From Acidobacteriota bacterium (GTDB taxonomy: Bacteria; Acidobacteriota; UBA6911): 64,000 bases of DNA. Location of the stretch: positions 87,199 through 151,198 of the forward strand of contig JAAYCX010000040.1 of assembly GCA_012729555.1 (NCBI GenBank). Reading direction: 5' to 3'. The notes under the pieces were generated by a model. That model worked only from the letters and a program-made list of their open reading frames with translations, ran no database searches and had not been told where the DNA came from. Positions 52,503 to 59,720 of the stretch are shown one piece after another; within the stretch, counting starts at the first letter, position 1, and every line of letters starts with the position of its first letter. A program made the position numbers and the translations under genes.

Positions 52503-54068
52503 ATGGATGTCCCGTTCATCCTTTCCTGGATCACCTACCTGCCGGCCGCCTGCGCGCTGTTGCTGTTCGCCCTCCCGCGCGGATCCGGCCGGGCGCTGCG
52601 GTGGGTCGCCCTCTCGGGTTCCCTGGCCGCGTTCGTCCTCTCGCTCCACCTGGTGTTCCATTTCGACGCGTCCTCGGCCCGGATGCAGTTCGAGGAATCC
52701 GTCTCCTGGATCCGTTTCCCGGCCTTCGGGATCCGCCACCATCTCGGCGTCGACGGCATCAGCCTCTTTCTGGTGCTCCTCACGACCTTTTTGACCCCCC
52801 TGGTGCTCCTCTCCGCCTGGAGATCGGTCACGCGGCGGGTCCGGTCGTTCCTCGCCTGTATCCTCCTGCTCGAAACCGGCATGATCGGCGTCTTCTGCGC
52901 GCTCGACCTGGTGCTCTTCTACGTGTTCTGGGAGGTCATGCTGATCCCGATGTACTTCCTGATCGGGATCTGGGGGGGGGAGCGGCGGCTCTACGCGGCG
53001 GTCAAGTTCATCCTCTACACCATGGCCGGGTCGCTCCTGATGCTGGTCGGGATCCTGTACCTCTTCTTCGCCGCGGGGGGGGACACCTTCAGCCTGGCCG
53101 AACTCGCCGCCCGGCTGGAATCGGGGGAGCTCGGGTGGACCTCCCGCGAGGAGCTCTGGCTCTTCCTGGCGTTCGGTCTCGCCTTCGCCATCAAGGTCCC
53201 CCTCTTCCCCCTGCACACCTGGCTCCCGGACGCCCACGTGGAGGCGCCGACGGCGGGATCGGTCATCCTGGCGGGAGTGCTGCTGAAGATGGGGACCTAC
53301 GGCCTACTCCGCTTCTGCCTCCCGCTCTTCCCCGGCGCCGCCCTGGCCCTCGCGCCCGCCGTCTCGGTCCTCGCCATCATCGGCATCCTCTACGGCGCCC
53401 TGGTCGCCATGGTGCAGCCCGACCTGAAGAAGCTGGTGGCCTACTCCTCGGTCAGCCACATGGGGCTGGTGGTTCTCGGCATCTTCACCTTCACCACCCC
53501 GGGGCTCGAAGGGGCCCTCGTCCAGATGGTGGGTCACGGCCTGTCGACGGGCGCGCTGTTTCTGCTGGTCGGGATGCTGTACGAGCGCCGGCACACGCGC
53601 CGGATCGCCGACTTCGGCGGCGTCGCGCACACGAGCCCGGTGCTGGCCGCGGCGTTTCTGGTGGTGACGCTGTCGTCGATCGCGCTCCCCGGCCTGAACG
53701 GGTTCGTGGGGGAGGTCCTGATCCTGGTGGGGAGTTTCAGCCGCAGCAAGACCTTCGGGACGCTGGCGGCCCTGGGCATGGTGCTGGGGGCCGTCTACAT
53801 GCTCCGGATGTACCAGCGGGTCTTCTGGGGACCCAGGAACCCGGCCAATACGGGCATGGGCGACATCGGGACCCGGGAAAGGATCCTCCTGCTGCCCATC
53901 CTCCTCCTGATGCTCTGGATCGGCGTCTACCCCCCGCCGTTCCTCAGGCGCATGGACGCGTCCGTCGCCGGGGTCCTCCGGCGGGTGGAAAGCGCGCGGG
54001 CGCCGGGGGGGAGTTATCGCGTGGACTTCATCGACACCCGCAGCACGCCGGGCGAAGAGACGAAATGA
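52503..54068 (+). CDS. nuoM: NADH-quinone oxidoreductase subunit M
   Basis: 521 residues, about fourteen helices. Characteristic segments are DLVLFYVFWEVMLIPMYFLIGIWGG with the functional Glu, AIKVPLFPLHTWLPDAHVEAPTAGSVILAGVLLKMGTYG, and LVAYSSVSHMGLVVLG. It is an antiporter-like proton-pumping subunit. The ATG at 52503 begins with the first helix. Its stop overlaps the nuoN start as ATGA. The C-terminal 40 residues are a hydrophilic extension rich in Arg/Ser beyond the usual end. Confidence 0.96.
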   Translation: MDVPFILSWITYLPAACALLLFALPRGSGRALRWVALSGSLAAFVLSLHLVFHFDASSARMQFEESVSWIRFPAFGIRHHLGVDGISLFLVLLTTFLTPLVLLSAWRSVTRRVRSFLACILLLETGMIGVFCALDLVLFYVFWEVMLIPMYFLIGIWGGERRLYAAVKFILYTMAGSLLMLVGILYLFFAAGGDTFSLAELAARLESGELGWTSREELWLFLAFGLAFAIKVPLFPLHTWLPDAHVEAPTAGSVILAGVLLKMGTYGLLRFCLPLFPGAALALAPAVSVLAIIGILYGALVAMVQPDLKKLVAYSSVSHMGLVVLGIFTFTTPGLEGALVQMVGHGLSTGALFLLVGMLYERRHTRRIADFGGVAHTSPVLAAAFLVVTLSSIALPGLNGFVGEVLILVGSFSRSKTFGTLAALGMVLGAVYMLRMYQRVFWGPRNPANTGMGDIGTRERILLLPILLLMLWIGVYPPPFLRRMDASVAGVLRRVESARAPGGSYRVDFIDTRSTPGEETK

Positions 54069-55510
54069 CCCTTGACGAACTGTTCCTCCTGATTCCGCAG
54101 TTGATCCTCCTCGCGGCCGCCGCCGCGCTGATGCTGATGCAGCCGTTCGGCCGGGCGGCGAGCCGGCGGCGCCTGGGGCTGGTCACCGTGGCGGCCGTGG
54201 CCGCCGCCGCCTACGCCCTGCAGCTGCAGTGGGGGCTCACACCGCGCTCCATCGGGGGAGGGATGATCCGGATCGACGGCTTCAGCCTCTTTTTCCAGTG
54301 GCTGTTCCTCGTCATCGCGGGGCTCTCGGCCGTCCTCTCCGCCGACTTCAACCGGCGGGAGGGGATCGACCGCGGGGAGTATTACGCCCTGCTGCTCACG
54401 GCGTGCTCCGGCATGTCGCTCGCGGCCATGAGCGAAGACCTGATCCTGACCTTCATCGGGATCGAGATCCTCTCCCTCTCCACCTACATCCTCGCCGGGT
54501 TCAAGCGCCGCGACATCGCATCGGGGGAATCGTCGCTCAAGTACTTCCTCCTCGGCTCCTTCGCCACCGCCATCCTCCTCTACGGAATCGCCCTGGTGTA
54601 CGGCGCCACGGGCAGCACCGGGTACCAGGCCATCCGCGCCTCGGCCGCCCTCGAGGGGGGAATCCCGGCGCTCCTGGTTGCGGGGCTGGGGCTGCTCCTG
54701 GTGGGAGTCGGTTTCAAGATCGGCCTGGTCCCCTTCCACTCCTGGATCCCCGACGTCTATGAAGGCGCGCCCAGTCCCGTCACCGCCTTCATGGCCGTGG
54801 GGCCCAAGGCTGCGGGAATCGCCGCCCTGTTGCGCATCCTGGCCGAGGCGCTCCCCGGCCTGGCGCCCGACTGGGCCCCCATCCTCTGGCTGCTGGCCGT
54901 CCTGACCATGACCCTGGGGAACGCGGCGGCCCTCGTCCAGTCGAACATCAAGCGGATGCTGGCCTATTCCGCGATCGCGCAGGCGGGGTACATCCTCGTG
55001 GGTGTCGTGGTCCACACCCGGGAAGGGTTCACGGCCGCCCTCTTCTACCTCGTCGTCTACACGGTCATGAGCCTGGTGGCGTTCGGCGTGGTCCTCTCCC
55101 TGAGCGGCCGGGGGGACCGCCGCGTGCACCTGGACGACTACGCCGGCCTGGGACGCCGGGCGCCCTGGGCTGCGGCCGCAATGGGCATCACCCTGCTGGC
55201 CCTGGCCGGGATCCCGCTGACGGGCGGGTTCATGGGGAAATTCTACCTCTTCGGCTCCGCCGTCAAGGAGGGGTTTGTCGGCCTTGCCGTCATCGCGGTG
55301 CTCAACAGCGTCCTCTCCGTCTATTACTATTTCCGGGTCCTGGTCTACATGTACATGAAGGAAGCCCCGGAGGGGGCGGCGGACACCGACCCGGTCAGCC
55401 GTCCGGTAGCGGCCGTCCTCGCCATCGGCGTCCTCCTCATTCTCTGGCTCGGCGTCAGCCCCGACCGGTTTCTTGCCCTTGCCGGTTACTCCAGTCTCGG
55501 CCTAAAATAG
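54065..55510 (+). CDS. nuoN: NADH-quinone oxidoreductase subunit N
   Basis: 481 residues, about fourteen helices. It includes LILTFIGIEILSLSTYILAGF (conserved Glu), KIGLVPFHSWIPDVYEGAPSPVTAFMAVGPKAAG and IKRMLAYSAIAQAGYILVG, the standard NuoN signatures. The start overlaps nuoM by four bases. This is the last nuo gene of the cluster; a promoter for greA lies in its 3' end. Confidence 0.96.
   Translation: MTLDELFLLIPQLILLAAAAALMLMQPFGRAASRRRLGLVTVAAVAAAAYALQLQWGLTPRSIGGGMIRIDGFSLFFQWLFLVIAGLSAVLSADFNRREGIDRGEYYALLLTACSGMSLAAMSEDLILTFIGIEILSLSTYILAGFKRRDIASGESSLKYFLLGSFATAILLYGIALVYGATGSTGYQAIRASAALEGGIPALLVAGLGLLLVGVGFKIGLVPFHSWIPDVYEGAPSPVTAFMAVGPKAAGIAALLRILAEALPGLAPDWAPILWLLAVLTMTLGNAAALVQSNIKRMLAYSAIAQAGYILVGVVVHTREGFTAALFYLVVYTVMSLVAFGVVLSLSGRGDRRVHLDDYAGLGRRAPWAAAAMGITLLALAGIPLTGGFMGKFYLFGSAVKEGFVGLAVIAVLNSVLSVYYYFRVLVYMYMKEAPEGAADTDPVSRPVAAVLAIGVLLILWLGVSPDRFLALAGYSSLGLK
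55479..55508 (+). promoter_or_regulatory. Promoter of greA
   Basis: TTGCCG (55479-55484), 18 bp, TAAAAT (55503-55508), inside the end of nuoN. The leader is about 20 bases with TTTGGAG before the ATG at 55535. Confidence 0.5.
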
Positions 55511-55534
55511 TCATCCCTTCATTTGGAGTCTGTA

Positions 55535-56005
55535 ATGATCGATATTCGCAAGAAATTGCAGGAAGACCTCAACGCCATCGAACGCGAACTGCGGGTCGAC
55601 CTGCCGAAGGAAATCCTGAAGGCGCGCGAGCACGGAGACCTGAGCGAAAACGCGGAATACAAGGCGGCCAAGGAGAGGCAGTCCTACCTGGAGGGGAGAA
55701 AATCCCAACTGCAGCAAAGGCTTGCGTCTCTGTCGCTGGTGAACCTGGACAAGATCCCGACCGACCGCGCGGCCTACGGCTCCCGGGTGGTGCTTTACGA
55801 CTATGAAACCGAAAGGGAGGTCGAATACCGGCTGGTCACCCCGGAGGAATCGGACATCTCCCGCGGGAGGATCAGCATCACCTCCCCGATCGGCCGGAGC
55901 CTGGTGGGAAAGGGGGTGGGCGACCCCATCGAAATCGTAACCCCTTCCGGAACAAAGGATTACGAAATGCGGGGGCTGAAGACGATCCACGAGGCCGAGG
56001 AGTAG
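55535..56005 (+). CDS. greA: Transcription elongation factor GreA
   Basis: 156 residues, the standard size. The N-terminal coiled coil contains the tip acidic residues in KAREHGDLSENAEYKAAKERQ, the hallmark of cleavage-stimulating Gre factors, and the C-terminal FKBP-like domain reads YRLVTPEESDISRGRISITSPIGRSLVGKGVGD. It enters the RNA polymerase secondary channel and rescues backtracked complexes. The ATG at 55535 is supported by the TTTGGAG site. It stands alone between the nuo and atp clusters with its own promoter. Confidence 0.96.
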   Translation: MIDIRKKLQEDLNAIERELRVDLPKEILKAREHGDLSENAEYKAAKERQSYLEGRKSQLQQRLASLSLVNLDKIPTDRAAYGSRVVLYDYETEREVEYRLVTPEESDISRGRISITSPIGRSLVGKGVGDPIEIVTPSGTKDYEMRGLKTIHEAEE

Positions 56006-56010
56006 GCCCC

Positions 56011-56030
56011 TGGCGGGCGGGTTTCCGCCA
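56011..56030 (+). terminator. Possible hairpin after greA
   Basis: TGGCGG (56011-56016) pairs with CCGCCA (56025-56030) across an eight-base loop, directly before the atp promoter. No T-run. Confidence 0.3.
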
Positions 56031-56060
56031 TTGAGCTTCAAGTGAAGTCTTTGCTATAAT
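56031..56060 (+). promoter_or_regulatory. Promoter of the atp (F0) operon
   Basis: TTGAGC (56031-56036), 18 bp, TATAAT (56055-56060) preceded by TG and one base (extended -10). It is among the strongest promoters in the window. Start near 56067, 18 bases before the first gene. Confidence 0.75.
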
Positions 56061-56084
56061 TCGCCCTTTTTGGGTGCGGGAAAG

Positions 56085-56330
56085 ATGCCCGACAAGGAAA
56101 ACGGGGGGTTCCTGGCGCGGTCCCTGAGGGTCATGCAGGAAAATATCCGCCGCTCGGGACCGGCCGCCGGGGCCGGGTACACCCTCCTGGGGGCGATAGT
56201 GCTGCTGGGCGGCATCGGATACGGCCTGGACGCCTGGCGCGGCACCTCCCCCTGGTTCCTGCTCGGCGGGCTGCTGCTCGGCCTGGCCGTCGGTTTCCTT
56301 GAACTGGCAAAAGTCATCTGGCGCCGATGA
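56085..56330 (+). CDS. AtpZ/AtpI-type small membrane protein
   Basis: 81 residues with two hydrophobic helices, AGYTLLGAIVLLGGIGYGLDAW and FLLGGLLLGLAVGFLELAKVIW, separated by a short RGTSPW loop. This is the AtpZ/AtpI pattern of small proteins preceding F0 genes, thought to help c-ring assembly or Mg2+/Ca2+ passage. ATG 56085 is used (GGGAAAG before it). Its stop overlaps the next start as ATGA. Confidence 0.8.
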   Translation: MPDKENGGFLARSLRVMQENIRRSGPAAGAGYTLLGAIVLLGGIGYGLDAWRGTSPWFLLGGLLLGLAVGFLELAKVIWRR

Positions 56331-56722
56331 AACTCGTCTGGTGGATGGTGGGGGGATCGGTCGTCGCGGCGGCCGCGGCGTCGCTCGCGCCGGTCAGTCC
56401 GCGGGCGATCTGGCTCGGAATGCTCGGGCCGCTCGCGGCCGCGGTGGTATCCTGGCTCCTGATGCTCGGGCGGTACCGGAAACAACCGCGTGGCATGACG
56501 CGCCTGCTGGTGCAGGCGTTTGCGGCCAAGATGGTTTTTTTCGCGATCTACGTCATCGTCGCGCTTGGGGTCGCCCGGGTGGAACCGGTCCCCTTCGCCG
56601 TCAGTTTCGCGGGGTTTTACCTCGCCCTGCACGGCGCGGAAGCGGCCGGGCTGTATCGGCTCCAGGCGCGCGGGCTCCGGCAGGCGGAGGCGTCTGTGCG
56701 GGGCCCCTTGAAAAACGGGTAG
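56327..56722 (+). CDS. atpI: ATP synthase subunit I-like membrane protein
   Basis: 131 residues, four hydrophobic segments (LVWWMVGGSVVAAAAASL, AIWLGMLGPLAAAVVSWLLML, LLVQAFAAKMVFFAIYVIVAL, PFAVSFAGFYLALHGAEAAGLY). Size, topology and place between the AtpZ-like gene and atpB fit the AtpI family, which assists assembly of the c-ring. Sequence conservation in this family is low, so the call rests largely on context. The start overlaps the preceding gene by four bases. Confidence 0.7.
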   Translation: MKLVWWMVGGSVVAAAAASLAPVSPRAIWLGMLGPLAAAVVSWLLMLGRYRKQPRGMTRLLVQAFAAKMVFFAIYVIVALGVARVEPVPFAVSFAGFYLALHGAEAAGLYRLQARGLRQAEASVRGPLKNG

Positions 56723-56732
56723 GCAACGGACC

Positions 56733-57662
56733 ATGTGGCAGACAGCGGAAGCAGAGGGACATGTGGAAGCGGCGGCAGCCGGGGGTTTCGACGCCGGCGA
56801 GACCATCATCCACCATATCGCCAACAACGCGGAGCACCCGATCCTGCACCTTCCCCCGGTTTTCGGGATCGACCTGTCGATCAGCAAGCATGTGCTGATG
56901 CTGTGGCTGGTCGCCCTGGTCGTCTTCACCCTCGTCACCTGGATCGTGCGCCGCCGCCTCGCGCGGGGGCCGGTCCCCTCCGGGGCGGGCAACGCCCTGG
57001 AAGCCGTCGTGGAGTATATCCGCGACTCCATCGTCCGGCCCAACGTGGGCGAGCGGTGGGTGGGCACCTGGGCCCCATTGATCCTGACCCTCTTCGCCTT
57101 CATCTTCACCGCCAACATCATCGGCCTGATCCCCGTCTTCGAGGTATTCACCCTCCTCAACCACTGGGTGCTGCACGCCGGGGCGGACTCGGTGTTCGGG
57201 CGCGCGCTCCACGGCGGGACCACGGCCACGGCCAACTTCAACGTGACGGTGGGCCTGGCCCTCATCACCTTCTTCGCCATCATCATCGCCGGGACGAAGG
57301 CCCACGGGTTCATCAACCACTGCAAGAACATCGTGCCCCGCGGCATGCCGTGGCCCATCTACCTCCTCCTGGTCCCGATCGAAGTGCTGAGCATGTTCGT
57401 CAAGCCCTTCACCCTGACCATGCGACTCGCGGCCAACATGACGGGCGGGCACATCGGCATCCTGGCCGTTCTGTCGCTCGTGTTCCTGTTCACCGAGATG
57501 ATGAAGAACGCCATGGTCGGCATCGGCATCGGTCTTGCCGTCTCGGTACCGCTGGCCGTCGCCATCACCGGGCTCGAACTGATCGTGGTCCTGGTCCAGG
57601 CGTACGTGTTCACCCTGCTCTCGGCCGTATTCATCGGGATGGTCATCCATGTGCATCATTAA
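56733..57662 (+). CDS. atpB: ATP synthase F0 subunit a
   Basis: 309 residues, with a hydrophilic N-terminal part of about 50 residues and five to six helices. The essential Arg lies in KPFTLTMRLAANMTGGH, and LELIVVLVQAYVFTLLSAVFIG is the conserved last helix. TANIIGLIPVFEVF marks the entry half channel. Subunit a passes protons to and from the c-ring. The His-rich N-terminus (ETIIHHIANNAEHPILH) resembles that of other deep-branching bacteria. atpE follows after 37 bp. Confidence 0.96.
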   Translation: MWQTAEAEGHVEAAAAGGFDAGETIIHHIANNAEHPILHLPPVFGIDLSISKHVLMLWLVALVVFTLVTWIVRRRLARGPVPSGAGNALEAVVEYIRDSIVRPNVGERWVGTWAPLILTLFAFIFTANIIGLIPVFEVFTLLNHWVLHAGADSVFGRALHGGTTATANFNVTVGLALITFFAIIIAGTKAHGFINHCKNIVPRGMPWPIYLLLVPIEVLSMFVKPFTLTMRLAANMTGGHIGILAVLSLVFLFTEMMKNAMVGIGIGLAVSVPLAVAITGLELIVVLVQAYVFTLLSAVFIGMVIHVHH

Positions 57663-57699
57663 ACCGGTTCAACCGAACGTTCATCGAAAGGACACCAGA

Positions 57700-58035
57700 A
57701 TGAAGAAGACAGGCATTTTCCGCGGCGCCCTGCTCGCGGCCTTCCTGCTGGCCGCGCTCGCCTTCGTGGCCGCCCCCGTCTACGCCCAGGACGGCGGGGC
57801 CCCGGCCGTAGTCCCCGTGTGGCACTACTTCGGCGCCGCCCTCGGGCTGGGCCTCATCGTCATCGGCGCCGCCCTCGGCATCGGCAAGTTCGCGGCGGCC
57901 GCCGCGGAGAGCATCGCCCGGCAGCCCGCGGCCGCCGCCCAGATCAGCGGCGCCGTCAACCTCCCGCTCTTCCTGCTGGAAGGGGTCGCCATCATCGCCG
58001 AGGTCTTCGTGCTCCTCATCGTGCTGCTGAAGTAG
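57700..58035 (+). CDS. atpE: ATP synthase F0 subunit c, with signal-like leader
   Basis: 111 residues, about 30 longer than a typical c subunit. The extra N-terminus (MKKTGIFRGALLAAFLLAAL, then VAAPVYAQDGG) looks like a cleavable signal peptide. The hairpin follows: helix 1 ending in the conserved loop ESIARQP, and helix 2 with the ion-binding carboxylate in LFLLEGVAIIAEVF. The residues after this Glu are Gly-Val, and helix 1 lacks the Gln used in Na+ rings, so proton coupling is likely. A second Glu lies seven positions further along helix 2, which is unusual. Confidence 0.93.
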   Translation: MKKTGIFRGALLAAFLLAALAFVAAPVYAQDGGAPAVVPVWHYFGAALGLGLIVIGAALGIGKFAAAAAESIARQPAAAAQISGAVNLPLFLLEGVAIIAEVFVLLIVLLK

Positions 58036-58047
58036 GGGAAGCGCGCT

Positions 58048-58557
58048 ATGAACAATCCCCTGGTTCAACCCGATCCCGGCCTGGCCATCTGGACCATCGT
58101 CACCTTCCTGGTGCTCCTCTGGCTGCTCGCCCGCTTCGCCTGGCGCCCGCTGCTGCGGGCGCTGGACTCGCGGCAGGAGACCATCCGGAAATCGCTCGAG
58201 GACGCCCGGAAGGCGCGCGAGGAGATGGAGGCGCTCGGCGAGGAGTCCCGCCGCATCCTCCGCCAGGCGCACGCCGACGCCGAGGCGATCGTCGCCGGCA
58301 GCCGCGCCGAGGCCGAGAAGCTGCGCGAGGAGATCCGGCTGAAGGCGCGCGAGGACGCCGAGGCCGTCGTCCGGGAGTCCCGGCTCCGGATCGAGACCGA
58401 GACCGCCCGCGCGCTCCGCGAGGTCCGGGGCGAGATCGCGGATCTCTCGATCGAGATCGCCTCCAAGCTGATCGGGCGCAACTTCACCAAGGAAGACCAG
58501 AGCGCGCTGATCGAGGAAACCCTCAGGGAGATCGAAGCCGGGCCCCGCCCGTCCTGA
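58048..58557 (+). CDS. atpF: ATP synthase F0 subunit b
   Basis: 169 residues: one N-terminal membrane helix (IWTIVTFLVLLWLLARFAW) and a long charged helix (RPLLRALDSRQETIRKSLED onward), the peripheral stalk. IADLSIEIASKLIGRNF at the C-terminal part is typical of b subunits contacting delta. It is the last gene of the operon; the F1 genes atpH, A, G, D and C do not follow. Its stop codon lies within a perfect CCCGTC/GACGGG inverted repeat. Confidence 0.95.
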   Translation: MNNPLVQPDPGLAIWTIVTFLVLLWLLARFAWRPLLRALDSRQETIRKSLEDARKAREEMEALGEESRRILRQAHADAEAIVAGSRAEAEKLREEIRLKAREDAEAVVRESRLRIETETARALREVRGEIADLSIEIASKLIGRNFTKEDQSALIEETLREIEAGPRPS

Positions 58558-58582
58558 CGGGCCGCGGGGGCACGGCCCCCGC
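58548..58582 (+). terminator. Tandem hairpins after atpF
   Basis: CCCGTC-CT-GACGGG (58548-58561) is followed at once by GCGGGGGC-ACG-GCCCCCGC (58564-58582), a perfect 8-bp GC stem with a three-base loop. No T-run follows, but the pair is a plausible transcription block at the end of the F0 operon. Confidence 0.5.
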
Positions 58583-58602
58583 GCGCTCCCGCCGAATAGT
58601 GT

Positions 58603-58631
58603 TTGGCGCGGCGCGCGATTTTTGGTAGGCT
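58603..58631 (+). promoter_or_regulatory. Promoter of the tRNA-Ser gene
   Basis: TTGGCG (58603-58608), 17 bp, TAGGCT (58626-58631). The start would be about seven bases before the mature tRNA 5' end. A GC-rich discriminator between the two fits stringent control of a tRNA. Confidence 0.5.
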
Positions 58632-58644
58632 TTGCCAGCGACAC

Positions 58645-58738
58645 GGAGAGGTACCGAAGTGGTCGTACCGGGCTCGACTCGAAATCGAGTTACCCCCTAA
58701 TCCGGGGTACGTGGGTTCGAATCCCACCCTCTCCGCCA
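58645..58738 (+). tRNA. tRNA-Ser (anticodon CGA)
   Basis: 94 bases including an encoded CCA. The acceptor GGAGAGG pairs with CCTCTCC before the discriminator G. The anticodon stem CTCGA/TCGAG (58673-58677, 58685-58689) encloses loop CTCGAAA with anticodon CGA at 58680-58682, reading UCG. A long variable arm TACCCC/GGGGTA marks a class II tRNA, and the T arm is GTGGG-TTCGAAT-CCCAC. This is not a selenocysteine tRNA: the anticodon is not UCA and the acceptor arm is normal. Confidence 0.97.
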
Positions 58739-59250
58739 ACCGCTTCTTTATCAACCACACCCTTTAATCCTGCTTTTCCTTTCCAACTGCTTTCAGGCCG
58801 TCTCTGCTGGCCGCGTGACCCATTTTGGGACCACCTTTTGCATCCAGCGCTTCGCGGAGCTCCGCTTGTTGAGGGTGAGCGTTCGGATGATCATCCCGGC
58901 CACCCTGCCGCCTACACCTACCGGAGTGCCGCCCCCCCGGCAGGACTCGCCGTCTCGAATCCGGGTCCAAACCGCAGTGTGCCCGCCCTGCCTGAATTAT
59001 AATGAAAACTGATCGGGGCTTCTGTTATCATAAGGCAAAGAAGTTGCGCCGATACGACGGAACAGCAGCGGTCAGCAGTCAACGCTCCTCGCAGTCGCTG
59101 AGGGGGAAGCCATGCGCGATACCGCCCCGGATCCATCAACGCCCGCACCCGGCACGGCCGGCAAGGCTGCCGTGGCCTTCGAGTTCCAGGCAGGACCCCG
59201 GGGTGTACCCCAGTCGCGGCCATGACGGAAGGAAATGGAAAGGAGGCTGT
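58739..59250. other. Gene-free stretch after tRNA-Ser
   Basis: About 510 bp with no convincing gene on either strand. A short minus-strand frame (58764-58970) contains AELREALDAKGGPKMGHAAS, faintly like the C-terminus of a tRNA-associated integrase, but no catalytic part remains. A TATAAT at 58998-59003 lacks a good -35. No second copy of the tRNA 3' end was noticed in the window. Confidence 0.5.
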
Positions 59251-59694
59251 ATGCGCTATATAAAGGAAGCGGGCTCGGAGCGCGAGATCGGCACCTTTGA
59301 ACTCGCCGCCGCGATGCCCGAGGTGCACTGCCCGGAGGCGCGCGAGACCGTCTTCGCTCTCGCCGAGGATACGGTGAGGCAGTGGATGGTCGATCGCGCG
59401 GTGGATAACAAGCCCTTTCTGGCCGGCTGGATGACGAGCGTCGATTTCCTGCACGCGCTGCCGCTGGCCCCGCAGCTGGCGGAGGCCGATTCCGACCCGG
59501 TGGCCCTTTTCTGGGGCCACACCGGCATGCCGTACAACACGAACCTCACCGACACCCAGGTCGTCGAATGTCTCGAGGACCTGGCCTCGGCCCTGGGCGA
59601 AGCGCTGGGCCATCCGATAGTCTACGTCATCTTCGCCGGCAGGGTGTGGAAGATGAAATTCGATCCGGCGGCGACCATCGCCTGCGCGAGCTGA
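59251..59694 (+). CDS. Hypothetical cytoplasmic protein
   Basis: 147 residues; a perfect AAAGGAGG five bases before the ATG makes it a real gene. No signal peptide or membrane helix. The sequence looks like a mixed alpha/beta soluble protein with TVRQWMVDRAVDNKPFLAGW, ALFWGHTGMPYNTNLTDTQV and LGHPIVYVIFAGRVWKMKFD. No family was recognised. It stands between the gene-free stretch after the tRNA and the sulfatase gene, 26 bp from the latter, and may share its message. It has four tryptophans and two cysteines near residue 28 and the C-terminus, without a metal-like spacing. Confidence 0.75.
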   Translation: MRYIKEAGSEREIGTFELAAAMPEVHCPEARETVFALAEDTVRQWMVDRAVDNKPFLAGWMTSVDFLHALPLAPQLAEADSDPVALFWGHTGMPYNTNLTDTQVVECLEDLASALGEALGHPIVYVIFAGRVWKMKFDPAATIACAS

Positions 59695-59720
59695 GCCGGA
59701 CCCGGGGGAATGCGGGCGCC

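Noticed and set aside
58645..58738. Selenocysteine tRNA, suggested by length and the Se/S operon elsewhere
   Set aside because: The anticodon is CGA and the acceptor stem is seven base pairs; it is an ordinary tRNA-Ser with a long variable arm.
58764..58970. Minus-strand 68-residue frame as an integrase remnant
   Set aside because: Only a vague likeness of the last 40 residues to integrase tails; no catalytic Arg/His/Tyr context remains, so it is not listed as a pseudogene.
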